This document shows, piece after piece, positions 1 to 7,957 of a stretch of DNA of 63,298 nucleotides. The notes under the pieces are model-generated. The model had not been told where the DNA came from. It did no database searches and saw only the letters and a list, made by a program, of their open reading frames with translations. The stretch lies in assembly GCF_000738775.1 (NCBI RefSeq), contig NZ_JPOC01000062.1, positions 1-63,298 of the forward strand. The letters run 5' to 3'. Position 1 is the stretch's first letter. Each line of letters begins with the position of its first letter. Source of the DNA: Prescottella defluvii (GTDB taxonomy: Bacteria > Actinomycetota > Actinomycetes > Mycobacteriales > Mycobacteriaceae). Both the position numbers and the translations under genes were made by a program.

Positions 1-230
1 CCCTGGTCTCGGAGGTCGCCGAGTTGCGTCAACGCGGTGATTCGGTCGGTACCGGCGGCGGGTGGCGGAGGCGGAGGGGGCGGCGGTGGCGCCTGCGGTG
101 CCGTGTTCTGCGGTGCCGGCTGCTCGGCAGCCCACCGCTGTCCCTGGCGTCGGGACACTCGATTCGAGACTGCCGTCGCGGTTCCGGCCACGGCTGCGGT
201 GCGTGCGATTCCGCGGAGAAGTCCGGGCAT
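1..230 (-). CDS. SHOCT-type small protein, 3' end cut by window edge
   Basis: The reverse strand reads from an ATG at 230 with GGAG a few bases upstream. The protein begins MPGLLRGIARTAAVAG, continues through a basic RRQ segment and a Pro/Ala-rich linker with a run of nine prolines, and reaches TALTQLGDLRDQG before the window ends. That last stretch resembles the start of a SHOCT domain, a short C-terminal oligomerisation module common in actinobacterial stress proteins. It starts 16 bases after the DUF6325-type gene, so the two are probably co-transcribed. Function is unknown. Confidence 0.75.
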   Translation of the reverse strand, partial: MPGLLRGIARTAAVAGTATAVSNRVSRRQGQRWAAEQPAPQNTAPQAPPPPPPPPPPAAGTDRITALTQLGDLRDQ

Positions 231-246
231 GGTGTGCTCCTTGATC

Positions 247-696
247 TCAGTTGGCGGTGTCGAGCGAGTCGAGGTTGTCGAGCAGTCCCTGCACGGGGAT
301 CCGCCCCGTGGCCACGAGTCGGGCACCGCTGTGGCGCAGCGCTGCCGCGAAGGGGGTGGCCCAGCGGTTCTCGTACACGAGAACTGCTGCGGAACAGCCT
401 GGTTCGAGAATGGAGGCGGCCTCCTCGAGGTCGGTCTCCTTCAGCAGATCCGAGGACGCCTCCGCGAACAACGTCACGTCGATCTCGCCCGCGAAGCCGA
501 CGTCGTCGATCTCGATGCCCGCGAGCGAACCGTCGGCCTCCTTGCGGACGAACGCGAGATCGAGCACGCGGATGATGCCCCGCTCGACGAGTTCGCGGAG
601 GATCGGCAGGGCGGAGCCGTCGGGTTGTCGATCGGCGGGAAACTCCACCACCAGGTAGTCGATGGGCCCGATGTCGTCGAGTTCGGTGTCGTTCAC
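247..696 (-). CDS. DUF6325 family protein
   Basis: This 149-residue protein begins VNDTELDDIGPIDYLVVEFP. I chose the GTG at 696 because GAGAGG lies just upstream and the conserved GPIDYLVVEFP block follows directly; a longer frame adds an Arg/Pro-rich stretch that looks non-coding. The ending, AVLVYENRWATPFAAALR then GRIPVQGLL, is typical of DUF6325 (DUF1269-like) proteins, which in actinobacteria often sit beside SHOCT proteins, as here. These are thought to be envelope or stress related, but no activity is established. It has no signal peptide or membrane segment. Confidence 0.8.
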   Translation of the reverse strand: MNDTELDDIGPIDYLVVEFPADRQPDGSALPILRELVERGIIRVLDLAFVRKEADGSLAGIEIDDVGFAGEIDVTLFAEASSDLLKETDLEEAASILEPGCSAAVLVYENRWATPFAAALRHSGARLVATGRIPVQGLLDNLDSLDTAN

Positions 697-1021
697 TGCG
701 GAGCCTCTCTTCCAGGAAGCGGGTGGACCGCTCGCTCGATGTGGGGCGCACCGTCCCCGTTCGCCCACTCATCGTCTGGTTCTGCGCGGCCGGCGGTCAA
801 GCTCGAAACCGCATCGAAGTCAGAGCAATTCGTGGCGAACGATGCGAGTGGCCCGAGTGCCCCGGACCGGACACGAATCGCTCCGTGATCGTGTCGCATT
901 CCGCGACGAGCGAGCGCCGCATGGGGAGAGAATGGGTGTCCGGTCCGGCCGGGCCGGTGGAGAACGGCGGTCATGTCCCGAGGGCGTGTCTGCCGGACGA
1001 CGACTGAGGACCGTGGATGCC
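697..1021. other. Intergenic region between divergent genes
   Basis: This 325-base gap separates the minus-strand DUF6325 gene from the plus-strand polyphosphate kinase gene and must hold both promoters. Frames crossing it are Arg/Pro-rich and look spurious. The one structure I see is the inverted repeat at 862-948. I could not assign convincing -35/-10 pairs. Confidence 0.6.
862..948. repeat. 13-bp inverted repeat with 61-base spacer
   Basis: CCGGACCGGACAC at 862-874 is matched exactly by its reverse complement at 936-948. It lies in the divergent intergenic region upstream of the polyphosphate kinase gene. It could be a paired regulator site or a long-range hairpin. Short GC-rich dyads can arise by chance in this base composition, although 13 perfect pairs is long. 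Confidence 0.5.
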
Positions 1022-1903
1022 GTGAGCAAGAAGGGCAAGGACGGGAAGGCGACCGAGCGTGCACGTTCGGCCGGTGGCCGGACCACCGATGGCGGTGAGC
1101 TGACGGAGGCGGGCGCCCCCGAATCTGCTCCACCGATGAAGAACAGGGACTATCGGCGGGAGCTCAAACCGCTCCACGCCGAGTTGGTGGCGTTGCAGGA
1201 GTGGGTCAAGGCGTCCGGCGCGAAGGTCTGCATTGTGTTCGAGGGGCGCGACACGGCCGGCAAGGGCGGGGTCATCAAGGCGATCACCGAGCGGGTCTCG
1301 CCCCGGGTGTTCCGGGTCGTGGCGCTACCCGCGCCGACCGAGCGGGAGCGGACACAGATGTACGTGCAGCGGTACGTGCCGCATCTGCCGGCGGCCGGCG
1401 AGGTCGTCATCTTCGACCGCAGTTGGTACAACCGCGCGGGCATCGAGCGCGTCCTCGGACTGTGCACCGAGGACCAGACACGCCAGTTTCTCCAGATCAT
1501 TCCGACCGTGGAACGCGCGATCGTCGAGTCCGGTGTCATCCTGCTCAAGTACTGGCTCGAGGTCGGTCAGGAGCAGCAGACGCTGCGTCTGCAGAGCCGG
1601 ATCGACGACCCGCGGAAAATCTGGAAGCTGTCGCGGATGGACCTGGCGTCGTACAGCCACTGGTTCGACTACTCGCGGGCCCGCGACGAGATGTTCCGGT
1701 TCACCGACACCGGCTGGGCGCCGTGGTTCGTCGCGCTCAACGACGACAAGAGACGGGGACGGCTCAACGTCATCAGCCACCTGCTGAGCCAGGTGCCCTA
1801 CGAGCCGTTGGAGCAGCACGCGGTTTCGCTGCCGGAGCGGCAGAAGGCCGAGGGCTATCAGCCGCCGACGCAGCCGCTGCACTGGATTCCGACACCGTTC
1901 TGA
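1022..1903 (+). CDS. ppk2: Polyphosphate kinase 2 family protein
   Basis: PPK2 enzymes move phosphate between polyphosphate and nucleotides. The 293-residue product has the Walker A loop GRDTAGKGG (about residues 75-83), the Walker B segment FDRSWYNRAGIE (from about 131) and a lid region rich in Arg and Lys (QSRIDDPRKIWKLSRMD). It ends with HWIPTPF, close to the usual PPK2 ending. GTG 1022 was chosen because TGAGGA lies 11 bases upstream; GTG 1013 is an alternative. The first 38 residues are polar and probably disordered. The P-type ATPase gene follows after 33 bases, so the two are likely co-expressed. Direction of catalysis and preferred nucleotide cannot be read from sequence. Confidence 0.9.
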   Translation: MSKKGKDGKATERARSAGGRTTDGGELTEAGAPESAPPMKNRDYRRELKPLHAELVALQEWVKASGAKVCIVFEGRDTAGKGGVIKAITERVSPRVFRVVALPAPTERERTQMYVQRYVPHLPAAGEVVIFDRSWYNRAGIERVLGLCTEDQTRQFLQIIPTVERAIVESGVILLKYWLEVGQEQQTLRLQSRIDDPRKIWKLSRMDLASYSHWFDYSRARDEMFRFTDTGWAPWFVALNDDKRRGRLNVISHLLSQVPYEPLEQHAVSLPERQKAEGYQPPTQPLHWIPTPF

Positions 1904-1936
1904 CGTCGCCGATTCACCGGGCAAGGAGGAGCCGCG

Positions 1937-4720
1937 ATGGCCACCGATCATCCCGCGCCGGACCGGGTGGCCGGGGAGACCCGGTCGGACTGGCACAGCC
2001 GTGACGCCGACGCCGTGGTGTCGGCGCTGGGCTCGGACCGTCTGTCCGGGCTGACTTCCGCCGACGCCGATGCACGGCGCCGTCGATACGGCGTCAACGA
2101 GATCGCGTCCGAGCCTGCCCCGTCGATCTGGGCTGTCGCGCTGGTGCAACTGAGGGATCCGATGAACCTCATGCTGGTGGCGGTGGTGATCGTCAGCCTG
2201 ATCATCGGGGAGGTCCCGACCGCGCTCGTGGTGGTGGCACTGGTCGTCCTGAACGTCGTGCTGGGCACGCAACAGGAGTTGAAGGCGCGGGCGAGCGTCG
2301 ACGCCCTCGCCCGGATGCAGATTCCGCAGGCCCGGGTGGTCCGCGACGGCACCCTCGTCCAACTGCCCGCAACGGATCTCGTGCCCGGCGACATCGTCGA
2401 ACTCGAGTCCGGGGATCTCGTCCCCGCCGACGGCCGTCTGCTGCGCTCGGCCACACTGGAGACGCAGGAGGCGGCGCTGACCGGGGAGAGTGCGCCCGTC
2501 CCGAAGGACCCGCAGACCCTCGATTCCGTCGATGTCGCTCTCGGTGATCGCAGCAACATGCTGTTCCAGAACACCTCCGTCACCCGTGGCACCGCGGCGA
2601 TGGTCGTGACCGAGACCGGCATGCGGACCGAGATGGGCCGGATCGCGTCGATGCTCTCCAGCATCGCTCCCGGCAAGTCGCCGCTGCAGCGAGAACTCGA
2701 TTCGCTGACCAAGGTGCTCGGTGTCATCGCGTGGGTCGCGGTGGCGATCATCGTCGTCATCGGACTGCTGCGTGGGCAGGACCTCGCCACGGTCATGTTG
2801 CTCGGGATCTCGATGGGGGTGTCGGCGATCCCGACCGGCCTGCCGACGTTCGTGCAGGCCATGTTGGCGTTCGGCGCGCGCAAGCTGGCCGATGCGAAGG
2901 CCGTCGTCAAGAACCTGAGCGATGTCGAAACCCTCGGTGCGACAAGCGTGATCAACTCCGACAAGACCGGCACCCTGACGATGAACCAGATGACGGTCCG
3001 GTCGCTGTACTTCCACTGCCGGTGGTTCACGGTGGACGGTGAGGGCTACAGCAAGACCGGGACCGTCGCGCACGTCGCGGGGGAGCCGGCGCCGGACTTC
3101 ACGCTGCTGGCGTACGGGCTGTGCCTCGACAGCGATGCCACCGTCTCCGACACCGGCGAGGTGGTCGGTGATCCCACCGAGGCGGCGCTCGTGGTGCTCG
3201 CGGCCAAGCTGGGGGTCGACGCCCCGAGTACTCGGAGGGCGTATCCGCGGGTGGCGGAGGTGCCGTTCGATTCCGCGTACAAGTTCATGGCGACCTACCA
3301 CCACCTTCCGGTCGACGGGGACGTCCGGTTCGTCGAGCTCGTCAAGGGCGGTCCGGACGTGGTGCTGGCGCGGTGCGGGTCCGCCTTCCGACCGGGGCGC
3401 GAACTGGTTCCCCTCGACGACGTGCGCGACGACATCACGGCCGCCACCCGCGGGATGTCCGAGAAGGGGCTGCGGGTCCTGGCGTTCGCGGTTCGTATCC
3501 TCGACGGCTCGGAGGGCGCGGTGACCGCCGATCCGATGGCGTTCGTGGAGGACCTCGTGTTCGTCGGCATGGTGGGCATCATCGATCCGCTGCGGCCGGA
3601 GGCGGTCGATGCGGTCCGCACCGCGCATGCCGCAGGGATCGACGTCCGGATGATCACCGGGGACCACGCGGTGACCGCCTCCGCGATCGGTGCCGAGCTC
3701 GGACTCGGGCCGGGCGCGATCGGCGGCGCCGAACTCCAGGCGATGACCGACGAGGAACTTACGGCGGCGCTGCCCGAACTCCATGTCTTCGGCCGCGTCA
3801 CACCGCAGGACAAGCTGCGGCTGGCCGACGTGATGCAGCGGGGCGGCGCGATCGTGGCAATGACCGGGGACGCGGTCAACGACGCCGCCGCGCTGAAGAA
3901 GGCCGACATCGGGGTCGCGATGGGGTCGGGCAGCGAGGTGACCAAACAGGCGGGCAAGCTCATCCTCACCGACGACAACTTCGGCACCCTGGTCACCGCG
4001 ATCCGTCTGGGCCGCAGCATCTACGACAAGATCGTGGCGTACATCCGCTATCAGATGTCCAAACTGTTCTCGCTGGTGCTGCTGTTCCTGGTGGCCAGCG
4101 TCTTCGGGATCAACGACGGTGTCGCCCTGACCCCGCTGATGGTGCTGTTCCAGCACTTCTTCATCACGCTGTTCCCGGTCGTCGTCATCATGCGGGATCC
4201 GCCGCCGCCCAATCTGATGGACAACCCGCCCCGCGACCCGAAACAGCCGATCGCCAACCGGAAGTCGTTCGTGCAGTGGTTCGCGTACGGTGCCCTCCAG
4301 TTCGCGGTCGCGCTCGCGGCGATGCTGCTGGCCCCGGGGCCGATGAGTCCGACCGAACCGAACGTGCCGATGACGACGGCGTTCGTCGTGCTGTCCTTCG
4401 GTTCCATCCTCGCCGGACTGGTTCTGCGGCGTGATCCGGACTCCGGTGTCGCCGCGCCGATTCTCGGTGCGCTCGAGATCCTGTCGATTCCGATCGTGGT
4501 GACGGTGCTGGCCGTCGAACTCGGATTCCTTCAGGACCTCCTGGGCACCACGTCCTTGACCGGCGGTCAGTGGCTCGCGTGCCTCGGCTGGTCGCTGATC
4601 GTCCCGGTCGTCATCGAGGCGGAGAAGGCGTTGCGGCGCCGGCGCCGCCAGCGGTCGGCGCCGCCCGCACCGATTCCCGCGACCGTCGCCGTCGATCCGC
4701 AGCGCGCCCGTCTGCACTGA
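1937..4720 (+). CDS. P-type ATPase (HAD-IC family) with atypical ion-site motifs
   Basis: An ATP-driven membrane ion pump of 927 residues, preceded by a strong AAGGAGG site 8 bases from the ATG. It has the N-terminal cation-ATPase domain, the actuator TGES (182-185), the phosphorylation motif DKTGTLT with Asp342, and the hinge TGDAVNDAAALKKADIGVAMG from about 643. The overall plan is P2-like. However, the M4 motif is PTGLP at 299-303 where P2 pumps have PEGLP, and the M6 region reads FQHFFITLFPVVVIMRDPPPP where the usual NLVTDG is expected. Two standard cation ligands are therefore absent, so the transported ion is unknown. A SulP transporter follows one base after the stop. Confidence 0.9.
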   Translation: MATDHPAPDRVAGETRSDWHSRDADAVVSALGSDRLSGLTSADADARRRRYGVNEIASEPAPSIWAVALVQLRDPMNLMLVAVVIVSLIIGEVPTALVVVALVVLNVVLGTQQELKARASVDALARMQIPQARVVRDGTLVQLPATDLVPGDIVELESGDLVPADGRLLRSATLETQEAALTGESAPVPKDPQTLDSVDVALGDRSNMLFQNTSVTRGTAAMVVTETGMRTEMGRIASMLSSIAPGKSPLQRELDSLTKVLGVIAWVAVAIIVVIGLLRGQDLATVMLLGISMGVSAIPTGLPTFVQAMLAFGARKLADAKAVVKNLSDVETLGATSVINSDKTGTLTMNQMTVRSLYFHCRWFTVDGEGYSKTGTVAHVAGEPAPDFTLLAYGLCLDSDATVSDTGEVVGDPTEAALVVLAAKLGVDAPSTRRAYPRVAEVPFDSAYKFMATYHHLPVDGDVRFVELVKGGPDVVLARCGSAFRPGRELVPLDDVRDDITAATRGMSEKGLRVLAFAVRILDGSEGAVTADPMAFVEDLVFVGMVGIIDPLRPEAVDAVRTAHAAGIDVRMITGDHAVTASAIGAELGLGPGAIGGAELQAMTDEELTAALPELHVFGRVTPQDKLRLADVMQRGGAIVAMTGDAVNDAAALKKADIGVAMGSGSEVTKQAGKLILTDDNFGTLVTAIRLGRSIYDKIVAYIRYQMSKLFSLVLLFLVASVFGINDGVALTPLMVLFQHFFITLFPVVVIMRDPPPPNLMDNPPRDPKQPIANRKSFVQWFAYGALQFAVALAAMLLAPGPMSPTEPNVPMTTAFVVLSFGSILAGLVLRRDPDSGVAAPILGALEILSIPIVVTVLAVELGFLQDLLGTTSLTGGQWLACLGWSLIVPVVIEAEKALRRRRRQRSAPPAPIPATVAVDPQRARLH

Positions 4721-4721
4721 C

Positions 4722-6428
4722 ATGGTCTGGAGGGAGAGTGTCGGACGGCTACCCGGGGTGGCGACGGCCCGGGAGTACCAGCGCTCCTGGCTGCGCACCG
4801 ACGTCACGGCCGGCCTCGTCCTCACCGCGCTGCTGATCCCGGCCGGCATGGGCTACGCCGAGGCCGCCGGACTCCCCGCGTATGCCGGGCTCTACGCGAC
4901 GATCGTGCCACTGCTCGTCTACGCCGTGGTGGGGCCGTCGAAAATCCTTGTGCTCGGACCGGATTCGTCGCTGGCGCCGCTGATCGCCGCGGCGGTCCTG
5001 CCGCTCGCGGTCGTCGGAGACCCGGAGAGTGCCCTCGCCCTCGCCGGAGTGCTCGCCATCCTCGTCGGGGCGATCCTCGTCCTCGGCGGATTCCTGAATC
5101 TGGGGTTCGTCACGGAGTTGCTGTCGAAGCCGATCCGGCTCGGGTACCTCAACGCGATAGCGCTGATCGTCGTGGTCGGCCAGCTTCCGAAACTGCTCGG
5201 CTTCTCCGTCGACGCGTCAGGTCTGATCGGCGAGATCGGTGAGATCGGCACGTCGATCCTCGCGGGTGACATCGACCCGGTCGCGGCCGCGATGGGCATC
5301 GGGTCGCTCGCCGTGATCGTCGCCTTCCGGCTGTGGTTGCCCCGCGTTCCCGGTGTCCTCGTCGCCGTCGTCGGATCGATCGCGGTCGCCGCGGCGACCG
5401 GCCTCGACGAGAAGATCGGGATGGTCGGTGCGCTGCCCGAGGGCCTGCCCCTTCCTCAGTTCGGCGGCATCGCCTGGCAGGACGTGCTCGCCCTGATCGG
5501 TCCGGCCGCCGGCATCGCGCTCATCGCCTTCGCGGACACCGGCGTGCTCTCCCGGACCTTCGCGGCCCGTCGTGGTGAGGAGGTGAACGGCAGCACCGAG
5601 ATGAAGGCGATCGGCGCCGCCAACGTGGCGAGCGGCCTGTTCGGCGGATTCCCGATCTCGGCCAGTGGCTCGCGGACCCCGGTGGCCGAGCAGAGCGGTG
5701 CCCACACCCAACTGGCGGGCGCGGTCGGCGCCGTGGCGGTGCTGGTGTTCGTGCTGGTCGCTCCCGGGATCACCGCCTACCTGCCCGACGCCACCCTGGC
5801 GGCGGTGGTGATCGTCGCGGCCACGGCGCTGATCGATGTGCGCGGCATGATCGCGATGTGGCAGATGAGCCGGGTGGAGACCGGACTCGCCGTCGCCGCC
5901 TTCCTCGGTGTCGCACTGGTGGGGGTGCTACAGGGCATCCTGGTCGCGATCGGGTTGTCGTTCGTCGCGGTCGTCGCGCGGGCGTGGCAGCCGTACCGCA
6001 CGGAGTTGGTCGAGTTGGCCTCCGGGACCGGATTCCACGATGTCGCCCGGCACCCGGAGGGCCGCCGTGTCCCCGGTCTGGTCCTGATCCGATTCGATGC
6101 ACCACTGTTCTTCGCGAACGGCGGGATCTTCGACGACTATGTGCGGTCCGTCGTGGCGCGCGCACAGGCCCCGGTCGAGTGGGTGGTGATCGCCGCCGAA
6201 CCGATCACCGGCCTCGACACCACCGCCGTCGACGAACTCGTCGATCTCGACCGCTACCTCGAGGGTCGTGGCATCCGATTGGCGTTCGCCGAGATGAAGG
6301 GGCCGATCAAGGACCAGCTCGTCCGGTTCGGTGTCGGCGATCGGTTCGATTCCACCCACTTCTATCCCACACTCGACGCCGCAGTCGACGCCTTCCATCG
6401 GAGGGCCCGTCCAGGCGGCGGCATCTGA
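4722..6428 (+). CDS. SulP family anion transporter with STAS domain
   Basis: A 568-residue inner-membrane anion transporter. The N-terminal half starts with DVTAGLVLTALLIPAGMGYAEAAGLP, the sulfate-transporter signature region, followed by about 11 hydrophobic segments and a conserved ISASGSRTPVAEQSGAHT block. The C-terminal part from about residue 440 is a STAS domain (APLFFANGGIFDDYV, then ITGLDTTAVDELVDL). SulP members carry sulfate, bicarbonate or other anions; the substrate is not evident. Its ATG is one base after the ATPase stop and has little ribosome site of its own, suggesting translational coupling. A pump plus anion carrier pair may balance charge, which is inference. Confidence 0.9.
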   Translation: MVWRESVGRLPGVATAREYQRSWLRTDVTAGLVLTALLIPAGMGYAEAAGLPAYAGLYATIVPLLVYAVVGPSKILVLGPDSSLAPLIAAAVLPLAVVGDPESALALAGVLAILVGAILVLGGFLNLGFVTELLSKPIRLGYLNAIALIVVVGQLPKLLGFSVDASGLIGEIGEIGTSILAGDIDPVAAAMGIGSLAVIVAFRLWLPRVPGVLVAVVGSIAVAAATGLDEKIGMVGALPEGLPLPQFGGIAWQDVLALIGPAAGIALIAFADTGVLSRTFAARRGEEVNGSTEMKAIGAANVASGLFGGFPISASGSRTPVAEQSGAHTQLAGAVGAVAVLVFVLVAPGITAYLPDATLAAVVIVAATALIDVRGMIAMWQMSRVETGLAVAAFLGVALVGVLQGILVAIGLSFVAVVARAWQPYRTELVELASGTGFHDVARHPEGRRVPGLVLIRFDAPLFFANGGIFDDYVRSVVARAQAPVEWVVIAAEPITGLDTTAVDELVDLDRYLEGRGIRLAFAEMKGPIKDQLVRFGVGDRFDSTHFYPTLDAAVDAFHRRARPGGGI

Positions 6429-6541
6429 CGCCGCGACGGACCCGGATACGGGAAACCGCCGCGGGCGCACCGACGATCGGCGGACAATGTCTTCATCGCA
6501 CCCGATGCTCGGGCCCGACCCGCGCGGCAGGACGGTTCACG

Positions 6542-7957
6542 ATGCCCGACACCGACAGACATCACCCCGGAGTGGCGATGCTCAGCCGCGCCGAGCGCGC
6601 CGAGCGTGGTCTGGCCGCCAGACGCGCGACTCCGTTCACCGCCCTCGCCGAATGCACGACCGGCGCGCGGCGCGATCCGATCCGCCTCCTCGAACAGCAG
6701 TCCGCGGACCGGATCCCCGACCTGGTCCCGGTCCGGTACGGGCGCATGGCGAGCAGTCCGTTCGCCTTCTACCGCGGCTCCGCACTGATCATGGCCGACG
6801 ACCTGTCCAGCACCCCCGGGTCGGGGCTGACGGTGCAGTTGTGCGGGGACGCGCACCTGTGCAACTTCGGGATCTTCGCCACGCCCGAACGGATGCAGGC
6901 GTTCGACATCAACGACTTCGACGAGACGTACCCGGGCCCGTTCGACTGGGACGTCAAGCGCCTCGTCGCGAGCCTCGCGATCGCGGGCCGGGAGCGGGGG
7001 TTCGGCGGCAAACAGCGCGCGAAGATCGTCCGAGCGTGCGCCGCCGAGTACCGCGAAACCATGCTGCGGCAGGCGGAGCGCGGGAATCTCGTGGTCTGGT
7101 ACTCGCACATCGAGCCCTCCGCCGAACTGGTGGCGCTGCGCGACGAACTCGACACGTCCTCGAAGAAGAGTGTGCGCCGAACCCTCGACAAGTCGTGGCA
7201 CCGGGACAGTGTCCACGCGCTGGCGAAACTGACCGCGGTGGTCGACGGCCGACGGAGCATCGTCAGCACGCCGCCGCTGATCGTCCCCATCGAGGAGGTC
7301 TTCGCGGAGGCGGACGCCGAGTCCCTGTTCGAGGAACTGCGCGGACGGCTGGACGACTATCGGGAGACGTTGCAGGACAACCGCCGGGTGCTGCTGCGCC
7401 GGTTCGAGTTCGTGCAGGCGGCCCGCAAGGTGGTCGGTGTCGGCAGCGTCGGTACCCGGGCGTGGATTCTGTTGCTGCAGGGCGTCGACGGGGATCCGCT
7501 GTTCCTGCAGGCGAAGGAAGCGCGGCCGTCGGTACTCGCGAGCTATGTGGACGGCCCGTCGTTCGCGAATCAGGGGGAGCGGGTCGTGGCGGGCCAGCGG
7601 CTGATGCAGGCCGCGAGCGACATCTTCCTCGGATGGCAGCAGGGGGCGGGCCCGGACGGGGTGGTCCGGGACTTCTATGTCCGCCAACTGCGCGACGGCA
7701 AGGGCTCGGCGGTGATCGAAGCGATGACGCCGTCCGGGATGGAGTTGTACGGGCGTCTGTGCGGGCGGGTGCTGGCCTACGCTCACGCCCGGTCCGGGGA
7801 CCGGATCGCGATCGCCGCCTACCTCGACTCCGGAAGCGAATTCGACAAGGCCGTCAGCGAGTTCGCCGAGTCGTACGCCGACCGGAACACCCGCGATCAC
7901 GCGGTCCTGCTCGAGGCCATCGACGAACGCCGCATCGCGGCACGGTTCGGCGTATGA
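6542..7957 (+). CDS. DUF2252 domain-containing protein
   Basis: This 471-residue cytosolic protein belongs to the widespread DUF2252 family, whose fold is related to aminoglycoside and choline kinases. Key blocks are YYRGSA-like FYRGSALIMADDL, the motif GDAHLCNFG (102-110) and DINDFDETYPGPFDWDVKRL, which correspond to a phosphotransferase-like active site; biochemical function is unknown. ATG 6542 was chosen since upstream frame is Arg-rich shadow sequence. The stop overlaps the diacylglycerol kinase start by four bases (ATGA), so the two are translationally coupled, hinting at work on a shared lipid or phospho-compound. Confidence 0.88.
   Translation: MPDTDRHHPGVAMLSRAERAERGLAARRATPFTALAECTTGARRDPIRLLEQQSADRIPDLVPVRYGRMASSPFAFYRGSALIMADDLSSTPGSGLTVQLCGDAHLCNFGIFATPERMQAFDINDFDETYPGPFDWDVKRLVASLAIAGRERGFGGKQRAKIVRACAAEYRETMLRQAERGNLVVWYSHIEPSAELVALRDELDTSSKKSVRRTLDKSWHRDSVHALAKLTAVVDGRRSIVSTPPLIVPIEEVFAEADAESLFEELRGRLDDYRETLQDNRRVLLRRFEFVQAARKVVGVGSVGTRAWILLLQGVDGDPLFLQAKEARPSVLASYVDGPSFANQGERVVAGQRLMQAASDIFLGWQQGAGPDGVVRDFYVRQLRDGKGSAVIEAMTPSGMELYGRLCGRVLAYAHARSGDRIAIAAYLDSGSEFDKAVSEFAESYADRNTRDHAVLLEAIDERRIAARFGV

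Noticed and set aside
1325-4849. A 1174-codon minus-strand open frame
   Set aside because: It is the antisense shadow of the P-type ATPase. It is rich in Arg, His, Asp and Gln and has no recognisable domain. High third-position GC produces long shadow frames throughout the window.
6331-7953. N-terminal extension of the diacylglycerol kinase frame
   Set aside because: The frame is open but the sequence is Arg/Pro-rich noise over the DUF2252 gene. ATG 7954 overlaps the DUF2252 stop and begins the membrane segments.
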